Both the position numbers and the translations under genes were made by a program. The notes below the pieces were generated by a model that was not told where the DNA came from, did not search any database, and saw only the letters and a program-made list of their open reading frames with translations. A stretch of DNA of 64,000 nt from assembly GCA_004214155.1 (NCBI GenBank), contig SGYQ01000004.1, positions 1 to 64,000 of the forward strand. The letters are read 5' to 3'. Position 1 is the stretch's first letter. The number at the start of each line of letters is the position of its first letter. Source of the stretch: Burkholderiaceae bacterium (GTDB lineage: Bacteria; Pseudomonadota; Gammaproteobacteria; Burkholderiales; Burkholderiaceae_A). Below, one piece after another: positions 50,606-60,257 of this stretch.

Positions 50606-52039
50606 ATGAAACTTTTTGATAAACAAAGTGCCCAGTTACTCGAAAGGAAAGTAATAAAATACGAGGGACCAGGTTTTCGACTAATGGCAAGAGCAGCACT
50701 GGAAACATGGAAAATAGCGAAAAAACATAGTCCACGAAAAATATGGGCTATAGCCGGTCCTGGAAATAACGGAGGCGATGCTATCATGACGGCCTGCTTT
50801 GCTCTACTGGATCGTTATGACGTTTCCTGTAGTGTTCTCGGGCAACCTAAGGGCGATGCTCTAGCCGCATTGGAATTTTCCAAAACAATTGGTTTAAAGA
50901 TTCACAAGCGGTTGCCTAACATTAAAGAACTAAAAACTGGTTGTGATGTCCTCATAGACGGAGTTTTAGGTCTCGGTGCATCAAGATCTCCGAAGGGTCG
51001 ATTATTGGGTGCCATAAACTTTATCAATGAGGTAAGGGCAAAAAAGAAAGTGTTTGTAATTTCTATCGACCTCCCCTCTGGTCTAGATCCATGCAGTGGG
51101 CAAGTGCTCGGGCAAAGTGCTGTCAAAGCAGACGAAACGATAATGCTATTGTCACCGAAACAAGCCTGTTACACTGGGCACGCTTCGAAACACGTCGGAT
51201 CTTTATTTTTCAGTGACTTAGGAATAACGAATTACCATAAGTATGGGACAAAAACATCCGAATTAATAAAGCCGAATTTATTTCGCATTGAAAGAATTCC
51301 CAAAATTAGTCATAAAGGAACCAACGGGAGTGTTTTAATTCTGGGCGGCTGGGGCAATATGCAGGGTGCAGGGTTTTTAGCTGGGTTAGCAGCCGCAAGA
51401 ACTGGAGTAGGCAAAGTTTTTATTTGTACCCCTAACTCCAAATTCAGACCAATGGAATTAATTGGGATTGATCCCAAATTGGAAGACTTGAAAAGTTGCT
51501 TAAAACAAGTAAATGTCGTTGTGGCTGGACCAGGTCTTAACGAAAAAGCGGATGAGCATTTGCACTTAATTTGGAAAAGTGAATTACCTTTAGTTTTGGA
51601 CGCGTATGGATTGCGTTGGCTTGCCCAGAACAATCCGCCCAAAAGAACGACTAATTGGATCGGCACACCTCATCATGGTGAGACTGTTGAGCTTTTGGGA
51701 AAATACAAAACAGAGAGCAATAGATTTGTCCAACTAACCCTATTAAATGAAATTTACGGAGGCCAATGGATCCTAAAAGGGCCAGGAACATTAGTGGGTC
51801 CAAATCCCACATATGTCAATAACTTTGCCAATGGTATTCTTGCAACAGCAGGAACGGGAGATGTGCTCGCGGGAATTGTTGGAGGTATGATTGCTCATGG
51901 TTATTCAAAAGCAGGTGCATTAGCTACCTATATTCATTCTGAATCAGCGAGAAAAATTCTAGCTCAAAAATCCTCAAGACTAATTGCAAGTGATCTACTA
52001 AACAACATAGGTGTCGTTATAAATGAGCTCGAAAAATAA
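50606..52039 (+). CDS. nnr: Bifunctional NAD(P)H-hydrate epimerase / ADP-dependent dehydratase
   Basis: The 477-residue protein fuses two repair enzymes. Residues 1 to about 210 form the epimerase (YjeF N) with IWAIAGPGNNGGDAIMTAC and VISIDLPSGLDP; the rest is the ribokinase-like dehydratase with GTNGSVLILGGWGNMQGAG, VVVAGPGLN and the ATP/ADP-site motif ATAGTGDVLAGIVGG. Together they rescue damaged NADHX and NADPHX. The length and order match typical fused bacterial members. It follows the DUF445 gene on the same strand. Confidence 0.92.
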   Translation: MKLFDKQSAQLLERKVIKYEGPGFRLMARAALETWKIAKKHSPRKIWAIAGPGNNGGDAIMTACFALLDRYDVSCSVLGQPKGDALAALEFSKTIGLKIHKRLPNIKELKTGCDVLIDGVLGLGASRSPKGRLLGAINFINEVRAKKKVFVISIDLPSGLDPCSGQVLGQSAVKADETIMLLSPKQACYTGHASKHVGSLFFSDLGITNYHKYGTKTSELIKPNLFRIERIPKISHKGTNGSVLILGGWGNMQGAGFLAGLAAARTGVGKVFICTPNSKFRPMELIGIDPKLEDLKSCLKQVNVVVAGPGLNEKADEHLHLIWKSELPLVLDAYGLRWLAQNNPPKRTTNWIGTPHHGETVELLGKYKTESNRFVQLTLLNEIYGGQWILKGPGTLVGPNPTYVNNFANGILATAGTGDVLAGIVGGMIAHGYSKAGALATYIHSESARKILAQKSSRLIASDLLNNIGVVINELEK

Positions 52040-52097
52040 AATCACTTATTACAAACAATAGATTCTATTAACTAATAGTTTTTTGTCACGTAATTAT

Positions 52098-53153
52098 TCA
52101 ATCTAGAAACAGTGTTTCTCCATGGTCTAAAACTTTAAAAAGGTCTTGACTGATATTTTTCGCTTCTAACGCAGATTGTAACTTCCCAGGGGGCTCATCT
52201 AAGAGTTCAGTCGATAATTTAAAGGTCCCCCAGTGAATAGCCACTGCTTTCTTTGCTCCTAAATCTAGAAAAATTTCGACGGATTCTCCCGGATTAACAT
52301 GAGAGTTTTTCATAAATGATCGAGGTGAATAAGCACCAATCGGAATAGCAGCTAGATCTGGCTCACCAAGTCTTTTTCTTATCTCAGTAAAATCATCAGA
52401 GTATCCAGTATCACCTGCAAACCAGAACCTAAACTGTTTCGAGACAACCATCCAGCTAGCCCACAAGCTCTTATTCCTGTCTAGCAAGGAGCGAGCGGAC
52501 CAGTGATGCGCTGGAGTTGCAATAAATGTAAAATCATTTATACGAATCTCATCCCACCAATCCAATTCAAAAACTTTCCTTGCACCTACACCTTCTAACA
52601 AACCCTTCAAACCTAATGGTACAAAAAATACTGTTTTTTTACTCTTAATGGCAAGCTCCTTTATAGTCTTCAAATCTAGATGGTCATAATGACTATGAGA
52701 TATAATAACAAAATCAATTGGAGGTAATTCATATAATGAAAGTGCAGGAGGGACAATTCTTTTGGGCCCCAATATACTGAATGGAGAAGCCCTAGTGGAA
52801 AAAATTGGGTCTGTTAACACTGTCTTTCCATTAAATCGGACGAGTAAAGTTGAATGCCCTATCCACGTGACACTAGGTTGTTCAGAACCAAACCCTAAAT
52901 CTGGCTTTCGCCAAGGAAAACCCTTTTTTTCAAATGGATCCGCAGTTCTCAATAAATATTTTTGGAGGAACGAAAGAAAATCAAAAAAACTTTTAGAATT
53001 TTGGCTACCATTCGAATTATGAAAAGATGATGAGACCCTATCAAACTGTTTTGAACTAGGGTACCCCTTGTCTCTCGAAACATGAGAGCAACCTAAAACA
53101 CTAACTGAGAAACAAAGACCTAAACTTATCGACAATTTAAATCTGTAACTCAT
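52098..53153 (-). CDS. Metallo-beta-lactamase-fold hydrolase, lipoprotein (NAPE-PLD/UlaG-like)
   Basis: About 351 residues from the ATG at 53153. It starts with a lipoprotein signal (SISLGLCFSVSVLGC), then a metallo-beta-lactamase domain: TWIGHSTLLVRFNGK, LTDPIFSTRASPF, the metal motif SHSHYDHLD, and WFAGDTGYSDDF, as in the NAPE-phospholipase D and UlaG branch. It may hydrolyse phospholipids or phosphoesters in the envelope. The frame extends 23 codons upstream, but a TATAAT overlaps that earlier ATG, so the earlier codons would not be transcribed. No ribosome site is evident at either. Confidence 0.82.
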   Translation of the reverse strand: MSYRFKLSISLGLCFSVSVLGCSHVSRDKGYPSSKQFDRVSSSFHNSNGSQNSKSFFDFLSFLQKYLLRTADPFEKKGFPWRKPDLGFGSEQPSVTWIGHSTLLVRFNGKTVLTDPIFSTRASPFSILGPKRIVPPALSLYELPPIDFVIISHSHYDHLDLKTIKELAIKSKKTVFFVPLGLKGLLEGVGARKVFELDWWDEIRINDFTFIATPAHHWSARSLLDRNKSLWASWMVVSKQFRFWFAGDTGYSDDFTEIRKRLGEPDLAAIPIGAYSPRSFMKNSHVNPGESVEIFLDLGAKKAVAIHWGTFKLSTELLDEPPGKLQSALEAKNISQDLFKVLDHGETLFLD

Positions 53154-53548
53154 GCAATTTTTAAATCTTTTATTTAAAGTAAATCGAGCGAGGTTTTTGA
53201 TGGAAAAATACTTGGGAAACATTATATACGCACATTGTTACAATGAATTATCTCCCCCATTATATTACTAAAAGAGTAATTTAATTATCAACTCATTATT
53301 TATTTGTCATAATCAGATAGATGGTAAAGTAAAACAACAAGAAATATTATGACTTTAAAATTTTTAAGTGACTACAAACTACCTTGTTCGCCATGATTAA
53401 CTTGAACCAATTTTCAAATTACAAAGAATATATATTTCGAACATTGAAAATTATTACTGGGATGTGATTTGTCTCAACGATAGGATCTAAATCTTAATTA
53501 CACTCTATCTATTAACACCCTGAGAATTCACAAAGGATATGGCTCTTA
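53154..53548. other. AT-rich intergenic region
   Basis: The only sign is a TATAAT at about 53222-53227 on the minus strand, probably the promoter of the lipoprotein hydrolase gene. I see no RNA, repeat or gene in the rest. Confidence 0.45.
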
Positions 53549-54076
53549 TCACTCTGCAATTTTTCTTATCTTATTCCACATTTTTTTAATGGAACTTTCA
53601 GACAAAAGAGTTGCCGTCAAAAGGTTCTCTTTTTTATCGTATTGTGAGGAATTGACATAAAGTGAATTTAGAATTTCAATCTTATTTAGAGTTAGATTTT
53701 CCTGCAACTTCAGAGCCACCTTCCTCTTGATTTCCTTTTTAGAAATCTCGGAAGAATTTAGGGAACGCTCGATTAAGTCTATAAAATTCGGATTATTTAT
53801 TTGCTCTTCAAAATAAATTAATAAATTCTTTCTTCCCTCAGATATTGCTAATAGTTCTGCATTTTTTAACGCAGAGGGATGATCTATTTTTACCTCTACA
53901 GAGGAAAACGTAGCTAGCTCGATAAAGTCCCCCTGACCGTTAAATTTAATAAATACCTGCCCAGGCGTTTCTGCAACGTATCGTTGTATTAAATTTGGTG
54001 CGGAGGGGTTGCGAAATTCAGCACACGAAACTATCAGAAGTAGGGTGAAAAAAATTACAGGCTTTACATTAAACAC
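53549..54076 (-). CDS. Putative lipoprotein, unknown
   Basis: A 175-residue protein with a lipobox IVSC near residue 18, so a lipid-anchored envelope protein. The mature part is mixed, with a helical half rich in Lys, Glu and Leu (SKKEIKRKVALKLQENLTL). I recognise no family. It lies 59 bases downstream of the MFS exporter gene on the same strand with no visible terminator between, so the two may share a transcript. Confidence 0.6.
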   Translation of the reverse strand: MFNVKPVIFFTLLLIVSCAEFRNPSAPNLIQRYVAETPGQVFIKFNGQGDFIELATFSSVEVKIDHPSALKNAELLAISEGRKNLLIYFEEQINNPNFIDLIERSLNSSEISKKEIKRKVALKLQENLTLNKIEILNSLYVNSSQYDKKENLLTATLLSESSIKKMWNKIRKIAE

Positions 54077-54135
54077 AAGGTATTTTGCTTTCTTTTGTCA
54101 TTAAGTCAGATACCCAAATTATTATACCTTCAAAG

Positions 54136-55341
54136 CTATAGTTTCTCTCTGTTAAGAAGATTTGGAAAGATTTTTGCCCAAAATAGAACAACAAGGATCG
54201 TTCCGATAGAACCTAGCACAATTGAACCAACAGGGCCAAAAAGCTCTGCGGTCGCCCCCGATTCGAACTCACCTAGTTCATTCGAAGCACCTATAAATAT
54301 TGCATTTACGGAGGATACCCTACCTCGCATCGTATCTGGTGTTTCAAGCTGTATTAAAGTCATCCTAATGACAACACTAAAACTGTCTGCCGCTCCGGCT
54401 ATAACTAATGCGACCACGGAAAGAATAAAACTTGTTGAAATTCCAAAAACTAACATTGAGATGCCGAATACACCCACCGCAGAAAACAGCTTTTTCCCAA
54501 CTTTAGTCTTCATTGGCCATTGGGCAATAAATAACGCACAAATTAGTGCTCCTAACGCGGGTGCCGCTCGAAGAATTCCCAAACCCTCCGGACCAACATT
54601 TAGTATATCTTTTGCATAGATAGGAAGCAGTGCAGTTGCACCGCCAAGTAAAACAGCAAAAAGATCGAGTGAGATTGCCCCAAGCAACGTTTTATTTCTC
54701 CAAATAAAATTGATACCAGCAAACAATTCATTAACACGCATTTTTGTTGTAACTTTTTTGTGTTGGTACATGATAAAAAATGTTAAAACTACCGAGGAAA
54801 AAATTAATGCCGTACATATTAAATACACAACATCTGGACCTAAAAAATAAAGAAAGCCGCCTATAGCGGGACCTACTATGATTGCAGTGTGCATTCCAGT
54901 TGAACTAAAAGCTACGGCATTTTGTAAAATTTTCCGTGGAACAAGTGATGGAGTCAAAGATTGCTGAGCAGGCATTTGAAAAGAACGCGTCAGTCCCAAA
55001 AAAAGTGCCATCAGAAAAATAATATCTCTCGAAATAAAATCTTGTGCTGTGGTGAGGTATAGACAAGCCCCGACTCCAGCTTGACCTATAAGACAAAGAG
55101 TGACGATATGAACCCGATTGTATCGGTCGACTGCTTGCCCCGCCGGTAGCGCGAAAATCAACGCTGGTAAAAATTGGAAAAGTCCAAAGAGACCCAGGTC
55201 GAGTGCGCTGGAAGTAATATCATAAAGCTGCCATGCGACGGCAACTGTCAAGATTTGATAAGCAGAGATTCCTAAAAACCTAACACACCAAAATATACAA
55301 AAGCTTTTGTATGAAAATAACTCTTTAAAACTTGAAGCCAA
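54136..55341 (-). CDS. MFS exporter, EntS-like
   Basis: The 401-residue protein has 12 membrane helices with a loop pattern as in EntS/MFS_3 exporters: FWCVRFLGISAYQILTVAVAW, GLFQFLPALIFALPAGQAVD, SLVPRKILQNAVAFSS and the C-terminal RVSSVNAIFIGASNELGEFE. Such proteins export siderophores or toxic compounds. No siderophore synthesis genes are in view. The TTG start has only a weak, distant ribosome site. Confidence 0.84.
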   Translation of the reverse strand: MASSFKELFSYKSFCIFWCVRFLGISAYQILTVAVAWQLYDITSSALDLGLFGLFQFLPALIFALPAGQAVDRYNRVHIVTLCLIGQAGVGACLYLTTAQDFISRDIIFLMALFLGLTRSFQMPAQQSLTPSLVPRKILQNAVAFSSTGMHTAIIVGPAIGGFLYFLGPDVVYLICTALIFSSVVLTFFIMYQHKKVTTKMRVNELFAGINFIWRNKTLLGAISLDLFAVLLGGATALLPIYAKDILNVGPEGLGILRAAPALGALICALFIAQWPMKTKVGKKLFSAVGVFGISMLVFGISTSFILSVVALVIAGAADSFSVVIRMTLIQLETPDTMRGRVSSVNAIFIGASNELGEFESGATAELFGPVGSIVLGSIGTILVVLFWAKIFPNLLNREKL

Positions 55342-55459
55342 AATTTTTCTAAATATCCTATGTGTTTAAGTGATGAAAAAGTATAGGATATACGTCTAAT
55401 TTTGTTTTAGTAAATTATTTAGTAAATTTTTTAAGAAGTGTTTATAAAAAGTCTTGTTT

Positions 55460-55927
55460 TTAATTCGTGTAGTACCCACTACCACAAATATAGTTACCAA
55501 CACGGGTATAAAATGCCACCTTGGTATACTCCTTTATCGTTAGCGCACCACCCTCTGGCTTTCCGAACATATATGAGATTTTGGATATTACACCCTCCTT
55601 TGCGTTCTTCACCATAATATCATAAAGCTTTTTCCCATCAGACGAGGTAAACTCTCTCATATCAAGGCCTGCGCCACCATACGGGTGAGCTACCTGGATA
55701 CCGCTAAAACTGGTACAGAAGGGATATAAGTCTTTTATTGCAAGACCTCCTCGACCGCCTGCTGTGATCATAGCAAATGCAACAGTTTTGTTAGACTTCA
55801 TCAAATTCACTGTTCTGTCTAGAATTTCTCTAGCTTCGTCCTTTGTTCCGATTCCTTTATCTTGAGCGAAAATGCTTTGATTTATCGATAAGCACACAAC
55901 AATAAAAATTAATATAGCATTTTTCAT
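55460..55927 (-). CDS. Exported single Cache-like domain protein, copy 2
   Basis: A 155-residue protein: signal peptide (AILIFIVVCLSINQSIFAQ) and one domain with KDEAREILDRTVNLMKSN, IKDLYPFCTSFSGIQVAHPY and the C-terminal YICGSGYY. This order (helix, sheet with D-L-Y-P-F-C, terminal aromatic) is seen in small secreted single-Cache proteins that may bind ligands. It is a tandem paralogue of the gene at 55948-56409, starting 20 bases after it. AAGGA lies 5 bases before the ATG. Confidence 0.7.
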   Translation of the reverse strand: MKNAILIFIVVCLSINQSIFAQDKGIGTKDEAREILDRTVNLMKSNKTVAFAMITAGGRGGLAIKDLYPFCTSFSGIQVAHPYGGAGLDMREFTSSDGKKLYDIMVKNAKEGVISKISYMFGKPEGGALTIKEYTKVAFYTRVGNYICGSGYYTN

Positions 55928-55947
55928 ATTAGTCCTTCCTTCCTACT

Positions 55948-56409
55948 TTATTGATAAAATCCGCTCGCACAAACGTGTTTTCCTACCCGGGTGAAAAAGG
56001 TAGTCTTTCTAGCCTTCTCATTGGTTATTTTCCCCTCTGTAAAAATTGGCAAAATGTAAGATATTTTTTTTATCTCACCTTCTTTTGCATTTTTTAACAT
56101 AATTTCCCCAACCTTAACTCCATCGTCTGTGACCATGCTCTTGATTGATCTTCCAAGATTGTAAGGATGTGCCATCAATACCCCACTATCGTCTATGCAA
56201 AAAGGATACAAATCTTTTTGATGAAACCCTCCATTCGGTATCGTCATCATTGTTAATGCGACTACTTCATCGATTCTCATTAGATTTACAGCTCTTTCAA
56301 GTAGTAATTTTGCCTCGGATTCTGTTCCCTTTTTCGAATCTGCAAAGCATATGCTGGTCGCTAAAAATACAAACGAAAATAATAATAATACCCTCCACTT
56401 GACAACCAA
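55948..56409 (-). CDS. Exported single Cache-like domain protein, copy 1
   Basis: A 153-residue protein with signal peptide (VLLLFSFVFLATSICFADS) and the same domain as its neighbour: SEAKLLLERAVNLMRID, QKDLYPFCIDDSGVLMAHPY, KEGEIKKISY and the end VCASGFY. The two clearly arose by duplication and are co-transcribed, this one first. GGAG lies 5 bases upstream of the ATG. Small Cache proteins may sense or bind organic anions; which ligand is unknown. Confidence 0.7.
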   Translation of the reverse strand: MVVKWRVLLLFSFVFLATSICFADSKKGTESEAKLLLERAVNLMRIDEVVALTMMTIPNGGFHQKDLYPFCIDDSGVLMAHPYNLGRSIKSMVTDDGVKVGEIMLKNAKEGEIKKISYILPIFTEGKITNEKARKTTFFTRVGKHVCASGFYQ

Positions 56410-56662
56410 TAGTATCTCCTCTTTTGTTTGAAAAATTTATAAAATAATCCACACTAGTTTTTCTATTTCATGTTAAGGTACACCCGTACAGAATTAGTGT
56501 AAATAAGGTACCTATCGGTTACCAGTGTGGTGTTTTCAATAATTTATGAATGTGATTTCTATGTGCATGTCGCCCAATGAAAAAGCAAATGTCATCTTTT
56601 TTTTAAAACAGTTGATCTAGAGTTATTTTCAATCACAAAATGAAAGTTCGATACTCAATCAG

Positions 56663-58282
56663 ATGGAATACGATTACATAATCGTTGGAGCAGGCACAGC
56701 TGGATGTGTACTTGCTAACAGATTGTCAAAAAATAGAAGTAATAATGTCTTGTTGATAGAGGCCGGAGATAAGGATGATTATTTTTGGATTGACATTCCA
56801 GTAGGTTATCTTTTCACGGTTGGTAATCCAAAAACAGATTGGTGTTATAAAACAGAGAACGATCCTGGCTTGAATGGACGAAGTTTGAATTACGCAAGAG
56901 GTAAAGTGTTGGGTGGCTGTTCATCTATCAATGCAATGATATACATGCGGGGTCAAAAAAGCGACTATGACCATTGGGAATCTTTAGGAAACAAAGGTTG
57001 GGGTTGGAATGATGTTTTGCCTATCTTCAAGAAATCGGAGGATTATCAGCATGGAGCAGACAATTTTCATGGTAGCGGCGGTGAATTACGCGTTGAGGAA
57101 AGGCGGGTAAATTGGGAGATACTTGATGCGTGGCGTGACGCCGCCGAAGAGTGCGGGATAAATAAAATTACTGAATTCAATCGAGGAGACAATACAGGTT
57201 GCGCATATTTCCAAATGAATCAAAAGAGAGGAAGGAGATGGAGTGCAACGAAAGCATATTTACAACCCATTAGAAGCAGAAAGAACTTGACCATTCTTAC
57301 AAAAACTCTCGTTCATCGTGTAAATTTAGAGCGTAAAAATTCCTCCTTATTGGCGCAGTCCGTAACAACATCCTCATTTGATAATGCTACAAAAACAACA
57401 AAAATTTATGCGAGAAAAGAAGTGATTCTCGCGGCTGGGGCAATAGGTTCCCCTCAAATATTGCAGCTATCAGGAATAGGGAACCCCAAAAATCTTGCTG
57501 AAGTGGGAATTGTATTAAAAGTAGATTTACCCGGCGTCGGGGAAAACCTACATGACCATCTGCAATTGCGAAGTATTTATTCAGTAGAGAATACGGAAAC
57601 GCTCAACCAAAAATTCAATTCTCTCGTCGGAAAGCTCTCTATGGGACTAGAATATCTATTTTTTAAAACTGGACCACTAACCATGCCCCCCTCACAACTC
57701 GGGGCATTTGCAAAAAGTCATAATTCTAGACCAAATTCTAATCTTGAGTGGCATGTTCAACCATTATCCTTGGATAAATTTGGTTCGCCACTGCACAAAT
57801 TTGACGGAATCACTCCGGCTGTTTGTAATTTACAACCTACAAGTAGAGGCTCCGTTAGGATAACAAGTCCTTTTCCTACTGATTATCCCAAAATAACTCT
57901 TAATTACCTATCTTCTAATGAAGATGAGTATGTAGCAGTATCTAGCCTTGAATTTACAAGAAAAATAATGAAAGCAAAAAGTCTTCAACGCTTTAACCCA
58001 AAAGAGATATTACCTGGGCCGAAAATTACATCTGAAAGTGCTTTACTCGATGCTGCGAGAGATATCGGTACTACCATTTTTCATCCCGTTGGCACTTGTA
58101 AAATGGGGCAAGATAATATGGCTGTTGTAAATGATAGACTCCAGGTACATCGCGTCAAAAAATTGCGAGTGGTTGATGCTTCAATAATGCCGCGTATTAC
58201 ATCGGGAAATACAAATGCTCCGACCGTAATGATTGCAGAAAAAGGTTCCGAGTTTATCCTACAAGATTCTACAGAGAACTAA
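56663..58282 (+). CDS. GMC family FAD-dependent alcohol/choline dehydrogenase (AlkJ/BetA-like)
   Basis: The 539-residue protein starts with the FAD loop DYIIVGAGTAGCVLANRLS and has the GMC signatures RGKVLGGCSSINAMIYMRG and EVILAAGAIGSPQILQLSG, with the active-site histidines in TIFHPVGTCKMG and the asparagine late in ITSGNTNAPTVMIAEKG. Members include choline dehydrogenase and AlkJ, which oxidises medium-chain alcohols from AlkB. AlkB lies 7 kb away, so an AlkJ role is possible but not shown. The gene stands alone. Confidence 0.9.
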   Translation: MEYDYIIVGAGTAGCVLANRLSKNRSNNVLLIEAGDKDDYFWIDIPVGYLFTVGNPKTDWCYKTENDPGLNGRSLNYARGKVLGGCSSINAMIYMRGQKSDYDHWESLGNKGWGWNDVLPIFKKSEDYQHGADNFHGSGGELRVEERRVNWEILDAWRDAAEECGINKITEFNRGDNTGCAYFQMNQKRGRRWSATKAYLQPIRSRKNLTILTKTLVHRVNLERKNSSLLAQSVTTSSFDNATKTTKIYARKEVILAAGAIGSPQILQLSGIGNPKNLAEVGIVLKVDLPGVGENLHDHLQLRSIYSVENTETLNQKFNSLVGKLSMGLEYLFFKTGPLTMPPSQLGAFAKSHNSRPNSNLEWHVQPLSLDKFGSPLHKFDGITPAVCNLQPTSRGSVRITSPFPTDYPKITLNYLSSNEDEYVAVSSLEFTRKIMKAKSLQRFNPKEILPGPKITSESALLDAARDIGTTIFHPVGTCKMGQDNMAVVNDRLQVHRVKKLRVVDASIMPRITSGNTNAPTVMIAEKGSEFILQDSTEN

Positions 58283-58326
58283 AAATGCACGCTAATTTAG
58301 AAAGATTAATGTTCTATATGTTCCTA

Positions 58327-58398
58327 CTAACTAAACAAAAATAAGAAAAAAAAACCGAACATTACAACCATTAAAGCTAATTGCCAAAAATTATTCAT
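58327..58398 (-). CDS. Possible 23-residue membrane peptide
   Basis: ATG 58398 opens a 23-codon frame giving MNNFWQLALMVVMFGFFFLF then a short end and TAG. It is one hydrophobic helix with a polar start. AGGA stands 8 bases before the ATG. Small single-helix proteins of this kind accompany membrane enzymes, but this one has no recognised family. The rest of the 58283-58548 gap holds nothing else. Confidence 0.35.
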   Translation of the reverse strand: MNNFWQLALMVVMFGFFFLFLFS

Positions 58399-58548
58399 TA
58401 GTGTTGTCCTAATATATGCAATTAAAAAGATCTATTGCATAACTAATATCAAGGTTTGTTTTTTCTTTCACCACTTAAAAACATTTGAAATTCGATTTAT
58501 TTGCATTCAGTTCCATTGAATTTTTATTCTTTTTAATCAATTTCCTAA

Positions 58549-59157
58549 TCACAAACCCCTTCTCAGTACAGCAAGAAAAGAATAGCCTCCAAACTTTTTT
58601 TCTAGATCAATATTGCACTCTTTGTTATGTTCAAAAATAGATGTTATTTCAGGCTCTGGGAACACCTGAAATATATTTAAAAAACCAATCAATGGACTTT
58701 TTACAATAGTTGGCCACCACTCAAAATTTCCAAAATCAACTATGTGAACCGTACCGCCGGGAGGTAATTGTTGGAATACATTGGTGAGAACTTCCTTGGG
58801 TCGGGGGATAGACGATAAAGAATAAGAAAAAATAAACCGATCTATTTGTTCATCGAAAACATACTCATGAGCCAATCCACATAATACCTTTATATTTTTT
58901 TCTAAGCCTTTCTCTTTTACAAGTTTGCTTGCAGATTTTGTTTGTTCCTCAGGATAATCAAAACCAATCAAATTCACATTTTGATTTCTTTTACATATTT
59001 TAATCAAATTATCACAGTTCCCACATCCAATTTCACAGATTGTCTCACCACCCCTTGGATTCAACTCTTCCAAAAAACGGTTTTCGCCGTAACAAAATAG
59101 TGGCTTGGTGATCGTATGCAAAAATTTAAATGCGGAAGATTTTTCAGATTCTGCCAT
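58549..59157 (-). CDS. Class I SAM-dependent methyltransferase
   Basis: About 202 residues with the Rossmann loop ETICEIGCGNCDNLIKI, then NVNLIGFDYPEEQTKSA, DRFIFSYSLSSIPRPKEVL and GGTVHIVDFGNFEWW, as in small-molecule methyltransferases. BtaB-like proteins that methylate the betaine lipid head group have a similar order of motifs, but the match is loose. ATG 59157 is used; a TTG 11 codons upstream is also open. No ribosome site is visible at either. Confidence 0.75.
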   Translation of the reverse strand: MAESEKSSAFKFLHTITKPLFCYGENRFLEELNPRGGETICEIGCGNCDNLIKICKRNQNVNLIGFDYPEEQTKSASKLVKEKGLEKNIKVLCGLAHEYVFDEQIDRFIFSYSLSSIPRPKEVLTNVFQQLPPGGTVHIVDFGNFEWWPTIVKSPLIGFLNIFQVFPEPEITSIFEHNKECNIDLEKKFGGYSFLAVLRRGL

Positions 59158-59705
59158 GGAGTCGAAGGTATACAGATTAGCACTGAACAATATGATGATA
59201 TACTACATCATATATAACTTACACTTAAATAGAGAAAAAACCAACAGTCGCTAATGAATAAGGTATTTTCTGATTACAGCAATTTGTACCCTTTGTTATG
59301 TATTTTTTATTATGTCTTTGGCCCGAAAAGATTCTCATCCAGACACCATAAAAACATTTTAATTAAAAAACATGCTCCTCTTGGCTGTATTACATAGTAA
59401 AAATTCTGTCCTCAAAAAAAAACGTAAGTTGATCAATATTTAACGTAAAGTTATCCACAAATTTGTTCACGCGTTACATTTTTCAAAACCATTTCAACTT
59501 TTCAACAGCTTCTGTTTATAACTTGTAACATTCTTGTAATGTTTGGTGATACCATTGCGCTGAGGTGGATTGGGAAATTATTGACCACTTAATTTTTTAT
59601 TGACATTCGGAAAAAAATGAAACGGCTTTTTTCCCTTAGTTCTAAATCAAAGTTTAGAAATGCTAGTAACACTAACTATTTCGCCCTCTTCATTTTCATA
59701 GGTCC
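59158..59705. other. AT-rich non-coding region with a perfect DnaA box
   Basis: TTATCCACA (59451-59459) is a perfect DnaA box. TGTTTATAA (59513-59521, a weak match on the minus strand) and the near-repeat AACGTAAGTT/AACGTAAAGTT with GATC between (about 59421-59451) lie around it. No gene is supported. The region is unusual but too poor in boxes to call an origin. Confidence 0.35.
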
Positions 59706-59951
59706 TCATAATATTTTCTCCTCTAATCCATTACTAAATTTGTCCGCAGTAATAAAATAGTCTGATTTGGTTGATCTTACTAATTTGGCCTCCACATTAT
59801 GTTTTTCGTGAATTGGGAATTTATCTAAAGAGTGTAAAAAAGCGCAGGCTTTTCGTTTAAACTTAGAATACCTAATTTTTAACGAGTGATCTTTTTTATT
59901 TTTTTGTATTTTCTTAAACTCTGGAATCGAGCAAATACTGAACTCCTTCAA
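59706..59951 (-). CDS. Hypothetical small basic protein, doubtful
   Basis: An 81-residue frame with a basic composition (KKIQKNKKDHSLKIRYSKF). The TTG start has no ribosome site; AAGGAG falls just after it. It sits in a mostly non-coding AT-rich stretch. No family recognised; it may be non-coding. Confidence 0.3.
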   Translation of the reverse strand: MKEFSICSIPEFKKIQKNKKDHSLKIRYSKFKRKACAFLHSLDKFPIHEKHNVEAKLVRSTKSDYFITADKFSNGLEEKIL

Positions 59952-60257
59952 TACAGTTTGGTGGCTTGCTTTCAGTAAAAGAAAAAAGCAAATAGTGATT
60001 TTTCCATTCTTGGTAATGCGGCGAGAATTTGGTTTCGGTTCTAAAACTCGATATTCGCGGTAATTTTGCTTACAACTAATATTACAAAGGGCAAATTACA
60101 ACCTATTACTTATATGATGAAACTAAAAATCTTGTAAAGTTATGCACAGAAAATGAGCAATGCGGCAAAAATGAATTCTTTACAGTGTCAAAAATCATCA
60201 AAACCTAGGACACTTCCTAACTGTCAGGCATGATGCTGTATTAACAGATAGGTTATT
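59952..60257. other. AT-rich non-coding region with a DnaA-box variant
   Basis: TTATGCACA (60140-60148) fits the relaxed DnaA box and is preceded by GTAAAG exactly as the box at 59451 is. Nothing else is recognised; no gene or RNA. Confidence 0.35.

Noticed and set aside
54256-54276. GATTCGAACTCACC, like a tRNA T-arm
   Set aside because: It lies in the MFS exporter gene and no cloverleaf can be formed.
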